Below, piece after piece: positions 28,322 through 38,493 of a stretch of 64,000 nt of DNA. The stretch covers positions 20,103 to 84,102 of the forward strand of contig JACKBA010000028.1 in assembly GCA_020634815.1 (NCBI GenBank), given 5' to 3'. The stretch's first letter is position 1. Each line of letters opens with the position of its first letter. The position numbers were made by a program, and so were the translations under genes. The notes below the pieces were generated by a model. That model had not been told where the DNA came from. It searched no databases and saw only the letters and a program-made list of their open reading frames with translations. The DNA comes from Caldilineaceae bacterium (GTDB lineage: Bacteria; Chloroflexota; Anaerolineae; Caldilineales; Caldilineaceae).

Positions 28322-30148
28322 ATGACAGTAGCCGTGGATGATGGACAGGAAGCGGCCGCGATGGACCGGCAGCCGGGCCTGTGGGCGCGCGCTTGGATGG
28401 CGGCCGGCCTGGGATGGCGGCGCCTGTGGTGCGGCGCGTCGAACGCCCGCCGCCGGCTTCTGCGCCGTCGCCTGCCCGGCTATGTGGCGCTCACCGTAAG
28501 CGGCGGATTGCTGGAGCGCGACCCGGACGTGCCATGGTATTACGACTATGTGCCCGGATACCGTGCGCCGCAGTCGCTGGAAGGGCTGGAGCGCCGGCTC
28601 ATGCGCATCGCCGCCGACCCGGATATCCGCGGCGTGATCCTCTTCTTCAAGGGCGCCACATTGAGCCTGGCCCAGGCCCAGAGCCTCACGGCGTTGCTGG
28701 AGCGCTTTCGCCGACGCACGCGCACGCTGTATGGGGAGGATGCCGGTCAGCGCGTCGTCGTCTATGTCGAACAGGCGAACACCGGCGCGCTCGTCGCCGC
28801 CAGCACGGCCGACCTGCTCGTCATGGCGCCGCTGGCCGACTGGGAGATCGTCGGGTTGCGCGCGGCGCCCCTGTTTCTGAAAGAGACGCTGGCGCGGCTG
28901 GGCGTCGAGGTGCAGGTTGTGCGCGTCGCGCCGTGGAAGACCGCCGCCGATAGCTTCATTTTCAGCGAGTTGTCTGACCCCGCACGCGATCAGTACAACT
29001 GGCTCTTTGACAGCCTGTACGCCGACATCGTCGACGGCATCGCGGCCGGGCGCAAACTCGGCGCCGAAACGGTACGATCGCTCATCGACCGCGGTCCGCT
29101 GACAGCAGCCGAGGCGCTGGCCGGTGGTCTGGTGGATGCCCTGGCCTACGAGGATGAATTGCCCGTGCTGCTGGGCACTGTCGAGGAGCCTGCGGTCATC
29201 AAGAGCTTCGGACGCGTGCGACGACTGCTCTACCGGCGCCCGCGTCCGCCGGCGCTGGGCACGGTGGGCGTCATCAGCCTGGGCGGAACCATCATGCCGG
29301 GCGCGAGCCGGTCATTTCCTGTGCCGCTGCCTCTTTTTGGCGACGAAACCATCGGCAGCACGACGGCACAGCAGATCATCCGGGCGGCGCGCCAGGATGA
29401 CGGGCTCGACGCTGTGGTCGTGCATGTCGACTCACCGGGCGGGTCGGCGTTGGCCAGCGATCTGATCTGGCGCGAACTGGCGTTACTCAACCGCGCGAAG
29501 CCCGTCATCATCTACATGGGTGACGTGGCGGCGAGCGGCGGCTACTACATCGCCGCGCCGGGCCGCAAAATCGTGGCGCAGCGGGCGACCCTCACCGGCA
29601 GCATCGGCGTGATCATCGCCAAGGCGAACCTGGCCGGCGCCTATGCCAAGGCGAGCGCGCACGAGGACGCAGTGACGCGCGGCGCCCATGCCGGCATCTA
29701 TGGCGACACGGTCGAGTGGCAGGGCGAACTGCTCGAGCGCGTCGAGCAGAGCTTGCAGCAGACCTATGCCGCGTTCAAAGCACGGGTAACCGAGGGCCGC
29801 TCCCTCGACCCGGCGGCGCTGGAGGAACTGGCGGGCGGTCGCGTCTGGACCGGTGCACAGGCGCACGTGAACGGGCTGGTCGATGCGCTGGGCGACTTCC
29901 AGACGGCGGTCGATCTTGCCTGCGTCGAGGCCGGCCTGCCGGACAGCCGGCGCGTCGATCTGGTCGCCGTCGCCGAGCCAAAGCGCTGGCTGGCGGCCGA
30001 GCCTGTTGCCGCGGCGCAACTCCTCTTTGGCCGGCGGCAATCGCAACAGATCGCCGATCTGGCGGCCTTTGTTCTCGACGGTGAGTTGTCGAATCTCCTG
30101 GAGCGTGAACGGGTGTGGCTGATGGCGCCGCACCTGCCCAGGATCTAG
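28322..30148 (+). CDS. sppA: Signal peptide peptidase SppA, 67K type
   Basis: 608 residues, the double-length SppA with two S49 domains. The catalytic dyad is split across the halves as in E. coli SppA: K206 (VAPWKTAADSF) in the N-terminal half and S405 (DVAASGGYYIAAPG) in the C-terminal half. The enzyme degrades leftover signal peptides in the membrane. No clear N-terminal transmembrane anchor is seen; residues 20-55 are Arg/Trp-rich and only weakly hydrophobic, so membrane attachment may be peripheral. It is divergent from ald. Confidence 0.9.
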   Translation: MTVAVDDGQEAAAMDRQPGLWARAWMAAGLGWRRLWCGASNARRRLLRRRLPGYVALTVSGGLLERDPDVPWYYDYVPGYRAPQSLEGLERRLMRIAADPDIRGVILFFKGATLSLAQAQSLTALLERFRRRTRTLYGEDAGQRVVVYVEQANTGALVAASTADLLVMAPLADWEIVGLRAAPLFLKETLARLGVEVQVVRVAPWKTAADSFIFSELSDPARDQYNWLFDSLYADIVDGIAAGRKLGAETVRSLIDRGPLTAAEALAGGLVDALAYEDELPVLLGTVEEPAVIKSFGRVRRLLYRRPRPPALGTVGVISLGGTIMPGASRSFPVPLPLFGDETIGSTTAQQIIRAARQDDGLDAVVVHVDSPGGSALASDLIWRELALLNRAKPVIIYMGDVAASGGYYIAAPGRKIVAQRATLTGSIGVIIAKANLAGAYAKASAHEDAVTRGAHAGIYGDTVEWQGELLERVEQSLQQTYAAFKARVTEGRSLDPAALEELAGGRVWTGAQAHVNGLVDALGDFQTAVDLACVEAGLPDSRRVDLVAVAEPKRWLAAEPVAAAQLLFGRRQSQQIADLAAFVLDGELSNLLERERVWLMAPHLPRI

Positions 30149-30188
30149 CGCGTTTTCGGACTCATAGAGCATATGAAAGGAGTGTCTC

Positions 30189-31427
30189 ATGGAATTGTTG
30201 GCCATGCTGATCCTTAGCATTGCGATGTGGCTGCCCGGCGCCGGTGCGCCCGAGCAGCGCGAAGTACCGCCCCTGCCGCCGCCCTTCTGCGGCGAACTCG
30301 ATGCGGCCGATTGCCAGTTGCTGGCCGACTCGCAGGAGTTGATGGCCGGCGTCGAATCCATGACCATGGCCCTGCAAGTGGATGCCGCCATGCGTGGGAT
30401 CCCCGAATTGGCGGATGAAGATCTCATGTTTGGCATGTCGATGGACATGAGCGTGCACCTGGACCCGGCCTTCAACGAGCAGATGCGCGCGCTGGCCATG
30501 AGCGGGCCGGAGGAGTTGCTCGCAGCCCAGGACGAACTCGCCCAAATGGTCGTCGACTTCTACGACACGTTGGCGATGGATATGGACATGGAGATGATGC
30601 TGCCCGGCGCGTTGTTGCAGGTGCTGGAGGCGGAAGAGGACGTCGTTCTGCCCGAAACAATGATCTATCAGACGCGCATGGTGGATGGCTACGTCTACGT
30701 CAATCTGGACGTGCTGGCCGAGAGCATCCCGGAACTCGGCGCGGAGATGGCGTCCGAAGGTATCGAGGGCTGGATCGGCTTCGACTTTGTCGGCCAGCTC
30801 GAGCAGCAGATGAGCGGGGCGGCGCCGGTGCCGAATACGTCCACGCTGGAATCCATGCAGATGGGCATGGCCTTCAACCAGATGATGGCCGATGAGACGA
30901 TCCGCGCCCTGCTCGACCCGTACGTCACCGTCGAGCGGCTGGCGGACGAGGAACGCGACGGCATGCCGGTGGCGGTCTTCCGCACCTCCGTCGACCTGGG
31001 GAGCATGGTCTCCAACCCGGACTTCACGCGCATGTTGCGCGAGGCTGCCGACTCCATGATCGCGGCCTCCGGCGAGACGGTCGATCAGCAGGAACTGGGC
31101 GCGGGGCTCCTGGGCGTGCAGATGCTCGCCAACATTCTGGCCCGTTCCTTCGAATTCGAGATCGTGCAGGCTGTCGGTATCGAGCAGCCCTATGTGTACG
31201 ACTATGGCATGATGATGGAAATGGACTTGAGCGGGCTGCTCACACTGGCGGCCATGATCGGCGAGGATCTGCCGCCCGAACTGCTTCGTGCGAAGCCGCT
31301 CTTCAGCTTTGACATGGACGCCAGCTACGCCGACTATGACAGTGCGCCGGCAGTGGAAGCGCCGGAAGGCGCCCAGATCATCCCGCTGGATTCCATGGAT
31401 CAGGAGAGCATGAACGTCGTTTCATAG
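30189..31427 (+). CDS. Exported Met-rich acidic protein of unknown function
   Basis: 412 residues. A short N-terminal hydrophobic segment ends near Ala20 (IAMWLPGAGA), suggesting export. The mature part is acidic and unusually rich in methionine: about 40 Met, roughly one in ten, with runs such as AMDMDMEMML and YGMMMEMD. Repeated blocks predict alternating strands, as in lipid-carrier-like LppX/LolA-fold proteins, but I do not assign a family. GAAAGGAG precedes the ATG. It lies 40 bases after sppA and could be co-transcribed. Met richness suggests metal (copper) binding or oxidant scavenging; this is speculative. Confidence 0.7.
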   Translation: MELLAMLILSIAMWLPGAGAPEQREVPPLPPPFCGELDAADCQLLADSQELMAGVESMTMALQVDAAMRGIPELADEDLMFGMSMDMSVHLDPAFNEQMRALAMSGPEELLAAQDELAQMVVDFYDTLAMDMDMEMMLPGALLQVLEAEEDVVLPETMIYQTRMVDGYVYVNLDVLAESIPELGAEMASEGIEGWIGFDFVGQLEQQMSGAAPVPNTSTLESMQMGMAFNQMMADETIRALLDPYVTVERLADEERDGMPVAVFRTSVDLGSMVSNPDFTRMLREAADSMIAASGETVDQQELGAGLLGVQMLANILARSFEFEIVQAVGIEQPYVYDYGMMMEMDLSGLLTLAAMIGEDLPPELLRAKPLFSFDMDASYADYDSAPAVEAPEGAQIIPLDSMDQESMNVVS

Positions 31428-31563
31428 ATCGTGCACCGTCATCGAAAATAACTGCACGCAACACCAGGGTTCCTGCCGTCAGTGATACGACAACACGGGC
31501 GGCTTGGAACCCTGGCTTCTGCCTGAAAGATTCATCACTCATCGTTTCACGGAGTACAAAACC

Positions 31564-32805
<1,242 letters not shown>

Positions 32806-32832
32806 ATCGCGCGTTCTCCCCGAAGAAAAGCT

Positions 32833-32866
32833 CGCCGCCGCCGGGCATGCCATCCCGGCGGCGGCG
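32833..32866. terminator. Strong GC hairpin between convergent genes
   Basis: 13-bp perfect arms (32833-32845 and 32854-32866) of CGCCGCCGCCGGG type with an 8-base loop, followed by CTCTTATT. It separates the aminotransferase from the convergent phosphoesterase. Confidence 0.75.
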
Positions 32867-32894
32867 CTCTTATTGTGAGGCAGTCGTTGCTCGG

Positions 32895-33392
32895 TCAGTA
32901 GACCAGCCTGAGCTCGGCCTTGCCGGTGGCGGTGTCGTAGATCGCCCACGTGGCCGCGCTCTTCATGCCCAGGATCTCGCCCGGGTTGAGCAGCCAGCCC
33001 TTGCCCACGCCTTCGAGCAGCTTCGTGTGATCGTGGCCGTAGCAGACCAGGTCGAATTGACCGGACTGGGCGATGCGCCGCGCCGGCTCGGGGTAGTGGA
33101 TCATGGCGACCTGCCGATCGTCGATGGCAAGTTCGGCGTAGATGCCGTGCAGCGTGATCTGCGCGTGCTTGCCGGCGATCACCTGGAGCAGGCGACCGTC
33201 GCCATCGTTGTTGCCGAAGACGACGTGAATCGGGCCGGCAAACTTCTCGCCCAGCAGATTGAGCATGAAGGGCGCACACAGATCGCCGCAGTGTAGCAGC
33301 ACCTCGGCGCCGGCGGCATTGGCGTGGTCGAGCGCCTTGGTCAGCGATGCGATTTGGTCGTGGCTGTCGGAAAAGACGGCAATTTTCGTCAT
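32895..33392 (-). CDS. YfcE/MJ0936-type metallophosphoesterase
   Basis: 165 residues, full length for small metallophosphoesterases. Metal ligands are visible: D9 and H11 (FSDSHDQ), D37 (HCGDLCAPF), N61 (FGNNDGD), a His in AMIHYPEP and the C-terminal GHDH pair (CYGHDHTKL). The family hydrolyses phosphodiesters with two metal ions; natural substrates are mostly unknown. It is divergent from the LysM lipoprotein and ends at the hairpin shared with the aminotransferase. Confidence 0.9.
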   Translation of the reverse strand: MTKIAVFSDSHDQIASLTKALDHANAAGAEVLLHCGDLCAPFMLNLLGEKFAGPIHVVFGNNDGDGRLLQVIAGKHAQITLHGIYAELAIDDRQVAMIHYPEPARRIAQSGQFDLVCYGHDHTKLLEGVGKGWLLNPGEILGMKSAATWAIYDTATGKAELRLVY

Positions 33393-33432
33393 CGTTTCTA
33401 GGCTTCCTTTCTGCGGGCGCGCTGCCCGCCTG

Positions 33433-33441
33433 TGATATACT
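33433..33441 (+). promoter_or_regulatory. Extended -10 promoter of the LysM lipoprotein
   Basis: TGATATACT is an extended -10 (TGnTATACT). Transcription would begin near 33448, just before the ATG at 33451, which argues for the ATG at 33466 as the real start. No good -35 box is visible. Confidence 0.4.
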
Positions 33442-33465
33442 CCAGTCTATATGTTTCGAGGGCAA

Positions 33466-34476
33466 ATGCAAACGGCTGGTTTGCGCCGAACAGCCTGGCT
33501 GGGCGGCGCGCTGCTGGCGGCGGCGCTGGGGTTGACCGGCTGCGGCCAGGTTATCACCTTATCTCCGACACCCACACCCGCGCCGACGGCTACGCTGTCG
33601 GTGAATGTCGTGGTGGCGACTCTGGCGCCCACGGCGACCCCGGCGCCCTACACGCCGGAGCCGACCCCCACGCCTACGGTGACGCCCACGCCCATTATCC
33701 ATGTCATTCAGTCCGGTGAGACGCTGCTCTCCGTCGCCGTGCAATATGACGTGAGCGTGGCCGCGCTGCAAGACGCCAACGGCATCCTCGACCCGCGCCT
33801 GCTGCAACTGGGGCAGGAACTCGTCATCCCGCGCCAGGAGGAACTCGACGCGGCGGCCACCACGCTGACACCTACGCCCACGCCGATCCCGCTGGCCATC
33901 GAGAACGTTCACTTCAGCGAGACGACGATCGGCGGCCTCTCCGTGCTGGGCGAGGTGTGGAACAACACCGGCGCGCCGCTGGAGCAGGTGCGCGTCGGCG
34001 TCGTGCTGCTCGACGATGCAGGCCAGGAGGTGGCGCGCGCCGAGGGGCTGGTGGCGCTGGACCTGGTCGATGTCGAAGAGCGCGCACCTTTTGCTGTGCT
34101 CTTTGGCGAGCAGCCCGGCAAGTTTGCCCGCTACCAGGTCTTTCCGCTGCGCGCCGTGCCCGCCTACGTGGGCAGCTACTACCGCGATCTGGAAGTCAGC
34201 GACATCGAAAGTGTCAATGAGGGCTACGCCTCGTACACGGTGACCGGGCGTGTCAAGAATATCGGACCGGAAGAAGCAGTACAGGTGCAGGTCGTGCTGA
34301 CGGCGTATGATTCGCTGGGCCGCGTCGTGGCGACGCGCAAGATCGAGCCGGATTACAACGTCGTGCCGCGCGGTGGCGAGACGACCTTTACCGCGTTGCT
34401 GGCGCCTGCGGGCGGTCCTGTCGAGCGGGTCGTGGCCGAGGCGCAAGGACGGCGCATATCAGCGGCACAGCCATAA
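33466..34476 (+). CDS. LysM-domain lipoprotein with Thr-Pro linkers
   Basis: About 336 residues. The signal peptide ends in an LTGC lipobox. Two Thr-Pro-rich linkers flank a single LysM domain (HVIQSGETLLSVAVQYDVSV...), which binds N-acetylglucosamine-containing glycans such as peptidoglycan. The C-terminal 190 residues form two beta-rich FxLYD-like repeats (LSVLGEVWNNTGAPLEQVRV and TVTGRVKNIGPEEAVQVQV). It probably anchors to membrane and cell wall. ATG 33466 is preferred; 33451 would add five residues and lies almost on the transcription start. A sortase follows 85 bases downstream. Confidence 0.85.
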   Translation: MQTAGLRRTAWLGGALLAAALGLTGCGQVITLSPTPTPAPTATLSVNVVVATLAPTATPAPYTPEPTPTPTVTPTPIIHVIQSGETLLSVAVQYDVSVAALQDANGILDPRLLQLGQELVIPRQEELDAAATTLTPTPTPIPLAIENVHFSETTIGGLSVLGEVWNNTGAPLEQVRVGVVLLDDAGQEVARAEGLVALDLVDVEERAPFAVLFGEQPGKFARYQVFPLRAVPAYVGSYYRDLEVSDIESVNEGYASYTVTGRVKNIGPEEAVQVQVVLTAYDSLGRVVATRKIEPDYNVVPRGGETTFTALLAPAGGPVERVVAEAQGRRISAAQP

Positions 34477-34561
34477 TAGACCCCGTCCAAGTTGCGGGGT
34501 GCGCTGCTTCTTGATATAACAGCAGGCTGAACGGGTTAACTTTCGGTTGAGTGGGTTGAAG

Positions 34562-35233
34562 ATGCGAAGCGGATTTGTCGGTTTGATTCTCATAGTTGCG
34601 GTGGGGCTGATTGCAGGTTGCGGGCGCAGCGCGTCGGCGGCCGAGGAAGCGCCTGTGCAGGCCGTTGCCGAGGCAAACTACACCGATCTGACGAATGCGG
34701 ACATCGCCAATCGCCCAGTCGCCCCGTTCAAAGCGCCCGTCTTCCACGAAGTGGGCGCCAAGCGGATTCTACCCAGCCGCCTCGTCGTGCCGTCGATTAA
34801 GGTTGACACGCCTATCGTAGAATTGGGCTGGAGCACCAAGCAGGATGCCGCTGGCGCCGTCTTCAGCGAGTGGGATGTGGCCGACTACGCGGCCGGCTGG
34901 CACAAGAACAGCTCGCTGCCCGAAGAGCCCGGCAATATCGTCCTGAGCGGTCACAACAATATCCGCGGCGCCGTCTTTCGCGAACTCGATCAGCTCAAAC
35001 GCGGGGACGAGCTGGTGCTCTACGCCGGCGGGCAGGAATATGCCTACACGGTGGATGAGGTGCTGATCGTCCCGGAGAAATTCGCCACCGAGGAGCAGCG
35101 GCTCGACAACGTGCGCTACATCCAGGAGACCAAGGACGACCGCCTGACGCTCGTCTCCTGCTGGCCGCGCAACGACAACACGCATCGCATCATCGTCGTC
35201 GCCAGGCCGGAGAAGTCGGTCAGCAAGAAGTGA
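34562..35233 (+). CDS. Sortase-family protein predicted to be a lipoprotein
   Basis: 223 residues. Sortase catalytic residues are present: H131 (LSGHNNIRG), C200 (LTLVSCWPR) and R209 (NTHRIIV). The region IVELGWSTKQDAAGAVFSEW before them matches class D/E-like sortases seen in Chloroflexota. The N-terminal hydrophobic segment ends in LIAGC with Cys20, so it looks lipid-anchored instead of using a transmembrane helix. No LPxTG-type substrate is visible in the window. It follows the LysM lipoprotein on the same strand. Confidence 0.85.
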   Translation: MRSGFVGLILIVAVGLIAGCGRSASAAEEAPVQAVAEANYTDLTNADIANRPVAPFKAPVFHEVGAKRILPSRLVVPSIKVDTPIVELGWSTKQDAAGAVFSEWDVADYAAGWHKNSSLPEEPGNIVLSGHNNIRGAVFRELDQLKRGDELVLYAGGQEYAYTVDEVLIVPEKFATEEQRLDNVRYIQETKDDRLTLVSCWPRNDNTHRIIVVARPEKSVSKK

Positions 35234-35245
35234 GCCGGCGCCGCG

Positions 35246-35734
35246 CTACTCCTCGTCGCGCGGCAGAAAGAGTGTCATCAACACGGCATCCTCGCCGTTG
35301 TCCTGATAGTACTTCTTGCGCAGCCCCACGGTTACAAAGCCCAGTTTCCTGTACATTTCCTGCGCCGCATGGTTGCCGGCGCGCACTTCCAGCGTGATGT
35401 CGTAGGCGCCGCCCATATTGGCGCGCTTGATCATCTGTTCCATCAGGAGTTGGCCCAGGCGCTGGCGCCGATAGTCGGGATGGGTGGCGACCGTGACGAT
35501 GTGCGCCTCGTCGCCCGTCAGCCAGTAGCCGCCGTAGGCCAGGATCGGCGGCACCCCTTCGACGCCGGGCGGGTGCGGGCGCAGTACCCAGTAGAAGGAG
35601 AGTTGGTTGTGTACCAACTCGTTGTAGTAGGTCTGCCCGGACCACGGCGTCGTAAAACAGCGTTGCTCCAGTTCTTCGATAATGGGGAGATCTTCCACGC
35701 TCATGGGTTGGAAGATGATGTTGAAATCGGACAT
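35246..35734 (-). CDS. rimI: Ribosomal-protein S18 alanine N-acetyltransferase
   Basis: 162 residues with the GNAT fold. The acetyl-CoA-binding loop RRQRLGQLLMEQMIKRA and the C-terminal RAGNHAAQEMYRKLGF match RimI. It acetylates the N-terminus of ribosomal protein S18. In many bacteria rimI sits next to tsaB, as here (tsaB lies just upstream on the same strand), which strengthens the call over other GNAT enzymes. Confidence 0.88.
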   Translation of the reverse strand: MSDFNIIFQPMSVEDLPIIEELEQRCFTTPWSGQTYYNELVHNQLSFYWVLRPHPPGVEGVPPILAYGGYWLTGDEAHIVTVATHPDYRRQRLGQLLMEQMIKRANMGGAYDITLEVRAGNHAAQEMYRKLGFVTVGLRKKYYQDNGEDAVLMTLFLPRDEE

Positions 35735-35839
35735 GAGGGTGTCTGCTCGTCACTGGGTCGATTGGCTGCGGCGGTACTGGCCGGTGGCGCTGCCGCGTGC
35801 AGGATGGATGGTGACCGGGCACTCTGGATGCCCCGACGC

Positions 35840-36532
35840 TTATGGCTGGCGCAGATAGAGCGGCTGCAACGTATCCAGGCTGTCGGCATGGCCCGCGGCC
35901 AGATGCGCGGCTGCCAGCCGTGCCAGCACGCCCGCCCGGCGCATGGCATAGACCGGGTCGAGCACGGTGACGCGCGCCAGCGGTCCAGCGGCGGCGGCAA
36001 GGTCGTCGCCGATCTCGCCGGCCAGCCAGATGGCCGCTGCGTCGTGCCGCTCGAGCCAGGATGCGAACTCGGCCGCGCTGCCGGCGTGATGGTCGGCGAC
36101 GGCCGGGCGGAACAACGGTTCTTCAGGCGCAAAGGCTGCCCAGTTGTAGCGCCCGCGCCCGGCCTGGATGGCGGCGCAGATGAGCGTAGATGGCTGCACT
36201 CCGGCTGCTGTCAGCCACGGTGCAGCCGTCACGCACAGCGTCGGCAGGCCGATGACTGCCGGCGTTGCGGGCAACCCCAACCCAATGCCCTTCGCTGCGC
36301 TGATGGCGATGCGCACGCCGGTAAAGCTGCCCGGCCCAGTGGTGACGGCCAGCGCGGTTATCCGGTCGGGCGCCACCTCCAGCAGGTCGAGCAGCGCGCG
36401 CGCCGCCACGAGCAGATCCTGCGTCTGGCGGCGGCGTCCGTCCCAGGTCATCTCGCCCAGCAACTTGTTCTGTGCGCGGTCGTAGACGGCCAGCGAGGCG
36501 TTCGCCGTAGCCGTGTCAAGCGCAAGCAGCAT
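35840..36532 (-). CDS. tsaB: tRNA threonylcarbamoyladenosine biosynthesis protein TsaB
   Basis: 230 residues. N-terminal MLLALDTATANASLAV and VTTGPGSFTGVRIAISAAKG are the ASKHA signatures of TsaB. It forms the complex with TsaD and TsaE that makes t6A at position 37 of ANN-decoding tRNAs. It lacks the TsaD metal-binding HxxxH. The start ATG 36532 is used; a TTG 30 bases upstream is possible. rimI follows on the same strand. tsaD and tsaE are not in the window. Confidence 0.92.
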   Translation of the reverse strand: MLLALDTATANASLAVYDRAQNKLLGEMTWDGRRRQTQDLLVAARALLDLLEVAPDRITALAVTTGPGSFTGVRIAISAAKGIGLGLPATPAVIGLPTLCVTAAPWLTAAGVQPSTLICAAIQAGRGRYNWAAFAPEEPLFRPAVADHHAGSAAEFASWLERHDAAAIWLAGEIGDDLAAAAGPLARVTVLDPVYAMRRAGVLARLAAAHLAAGHADSLDTLQPLYLRQP

Positions 36533-36627
36533 GGTGCGGGCCGGGTTGTGTGCGTTGTGCAAAGTCGGGTGCAGGCATGGAGCCGATTATACCAGAGATG
36601 GGCGCGGCCTGTGCTAAACTCTGGGGG

Positions 36628-36735
36628 AAGAAGAAAAGAGGAGCCACGAAGGCGCGAAGACGCAAAGGGGCACAAAGGTTTCATTGGGAGTGCTTCGTGT
36701 GGGCTTTGTGACTTCGCGACTTTGCGGCTGGATTT
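36628..36735. repeat. Single copy of the CACGAAG-type hairpin repeat
   Basis: CCACGAAGGCGCGAAGACGCAAAGG is mirrored by CTTTGTGACTTCGCGACTTTGCGG about 50 bases later. Same family as the tandem pair at 23152-23363. It lies in the gap between tsaB and nfo. Confidence 0.65.
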
Positions 36736-36771
36736 GAATTTTTTTGCCGATTAGGGAGCAGGTGACGAGCG

Positions 36772-37674
36772 ATGGGTCTATTGTTGTTGGGCGCGCACAT
36801 GTCGATTGCGGGCGGGGTGAGTCAGGCGCTGGATCGCGCGGCGTCGGTGCAGAGCAATGCCGTGCAGGTCTTTACCAAGAACAACCGCCAGTGGGCCGGG
36901 CCGCCGATCAACGAGGAGGATGTGGCGCGCTGGCAGGAACAGATGCCGGCGCTGGGCATCCAGTACGCGGTGAGCCATGCCAGCTATCTAATCAACCTGG
37001 CCAGCCCCAAAGATGACCTGTGGGCCAAGAGCCGCGCCGCGCAGAAGGACGAACTGGTGCGCGCCCACGCCTACGCCATCCCGCACGTGGTGCTGCATCC
37101 CGGCTCGCACACCGGCGCCGGCGACGACTTCGGCATCGCCCGCATCGCCGAGGCGCTCAACCGCATCCACGACGAGACGCCCGAGTGCGCGGATACTGCT
37201 ACCTGTCTCGAGATCATGGCTGGGCAGGGCAATGTGCTGGGGCGCAATCTGGAGCAACTGCGCGCGATCATCGACCAGGTGGAGGACAAGCGCCGCGTCG
37301 GCGTCTGCCTGGATACGTGCCACGCCTACGCCACCGGCTACGACATCCGCACCGCCGAGGGGTACGCCGGCTTCATGGCCGAGGTTGAGCGGTGGCTGGG
37401 GCTGGACGCAGTGAAGGTGTGGCACTTCAACGACAGCAAGGGCGCGCTGGGCAGCAACCTCGACCGCCACGTGCACATCGGCGAGGGCGAGATCGGCGCG
37501 GAGGGCTTCGGCCACATTCTCAACGATGCGCGTTGGGACGGCACTGCCATGCTGCTGGAGACGCCGAAGGAAGACACGCTGGAGGAAGACGCCATGAACC
37601 TGGCGCGGCTCTGTGCGCTGGTGGAAGATGGAGCGCGCATCCCGCCTGGGCTGCGTTCGCAGCAAGGCGAGTAG
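36772..37674 (+). CDS. nfo: Deoxyribonuclease IV (endonuclease IV)
   Basis: 300 residues, typical Nfo length. Zinc-site motifs include VSHASYLINLASP, VVLHPGSHTG, CLDTCHAYATGYD and KVWHFNDSKGALGSNLDRHVHIGEGEIG-type residues in the usual order. It cuts the DNA backbone 5' to abasic sites during base excision repair. The ATG at 36772 follows GGGAGCAGG. It is convergent with the GH16-like gene. Confidence 0.94.
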   Translation: MGLLLLGAHMSIAGGVSQALDRAASVQSNAVQVFTKNNRQWAGPPINEEDVARWQEQMPALGIQYAVSHASYLINLASPKDDLWAKSRAAQKDELVRAHAYAIPHVVLHPGSHTGAGDDFGIARIAEALNRIHDETPECADTATCLEIMAGQGNVLGRNLEQLRAIIDQVEDKRRVGVCLDTCHAYATGYDIRTAEGYAGFMAEVERWLGLDAVKVWHFNDSKGALGSNLDRHVHIGEGEIGAEGFGHILNDARWDGTAMLLETPKEDTLEEDAMNLARLCALVEDGARIPPGLRSQQGE

Positions 37675-37682
37675 CGCCGGCG

Positions 37683-38471
37683 TCACCGGCCCATGGGTTC
37701 ATAGCCGGCAACGTAGTCGACGACGAACTCGCTGCCTGCCGACGGTACGTTTTCCAAGTCGTAGAGATTCAGCATGAACTGCATCGTATAGGCCGGCGAC
37801 TGATCAATCGTCCGCACGTGCGCGCCGTTGATGAAAAAGTGAACGGCTGTGGGCGTCCATTCGGCGGCATAGGTATTGAACTCGGTCACGTCCAGCGCAA
37901 AGGCTTCCTCGTAGAACTCGTCCACCAGGGCCGGATCGCCAAAGGGATGGATGCCGTAGCCGATTGTGGCCTGGTGCGCCCCGACGTTGCCCCCCTTTAG
38001 CTCGAAGATGCAGATCTCGCCCGACCGTTCTGGCACGTCCTCAAAGCCGATCATCCACAGCGCCGCCACGTTGTGTGGCGCGATCCGGCATTTCGCCCGG
38101 AGTTCGAAGTAGCCGTACAGCGGGGTGTACAGCCTGACCGGCTCCTGCGCCTCGCGCACGATGCAATCCGGCGTGAAGCGATGCTGGCCCAGCTTGGTGC
38201 CAATCGGTCCGGAGAAGACGCCCGTCTGCAACGATGAGACCCGGACATTGCCGTTGAATTCAGGGCTCCACGGCTGCTGGTCGTCGAGGATGTGCAGGAT
38301 CAGAGAATCGCCGGTGAGGGTGTAGCGCGCCTCTGTTGCTGCACGGCTGCTCCACTGCGGCAGGTAGTCGGGCAGCCAGCGGCTGGTGTCCAGGACCGGC
38401 GCCTCAAAGCCGTCGTTAAAGGCGAGCGTGTAGCGGCTGAACGCGGTGATTCGGCTGTCGGGTACTTTCAA
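37683..38471 (-). CDS. GH16-like concanavalin-fold protein with altered catalytic motif
   Basis: 262 residues, about one GH16 domain. The sequence YGYFELRAKCRIAPHNVAALW and the strand after it fit GH16 (laminarinase/lichenase-like) enzymes. The catalytic ExDxxE motif reads E152-I-C154-I-F-E157, so the central Asp that helps position the acid/base is Cys. There is no signal peptide, which is also odd for a polysaccharide hydrolase. The start is TTG 38471 with AGAGGTG five bases before it. It follows the JAMM gene by 22 bases on the same strand. It may be a binding protein or act on an intracellular glycan. Confidence 0.68.
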   Translation of the reverse strand: MKVPDSRITAFSRYTLAFNDGFEAPVLDTSRWLPDYLPQWSSRAATEARYTLTGDSLILHILDDQQPWSPEFNGNVRVSSLQTGVFSGPIGTKLGQHRFTPDCIVREAQEPVRLYTPLYGYFELRAKCRIAPHNVAALWMIGFEDVPERSGEICIFELKGGNVGAHQATIGYGIHPFGDPALVDEFYEEAFALDVTEFNTYAAEWTPTAVHFFINGAHVRTIDQSPAYTMQFMLNLYDLENVPSAGSEFVVDYVAGYEPMGR

Positions 38472-38493
38472 ACCGCACCTCTACTTTGCCGGG

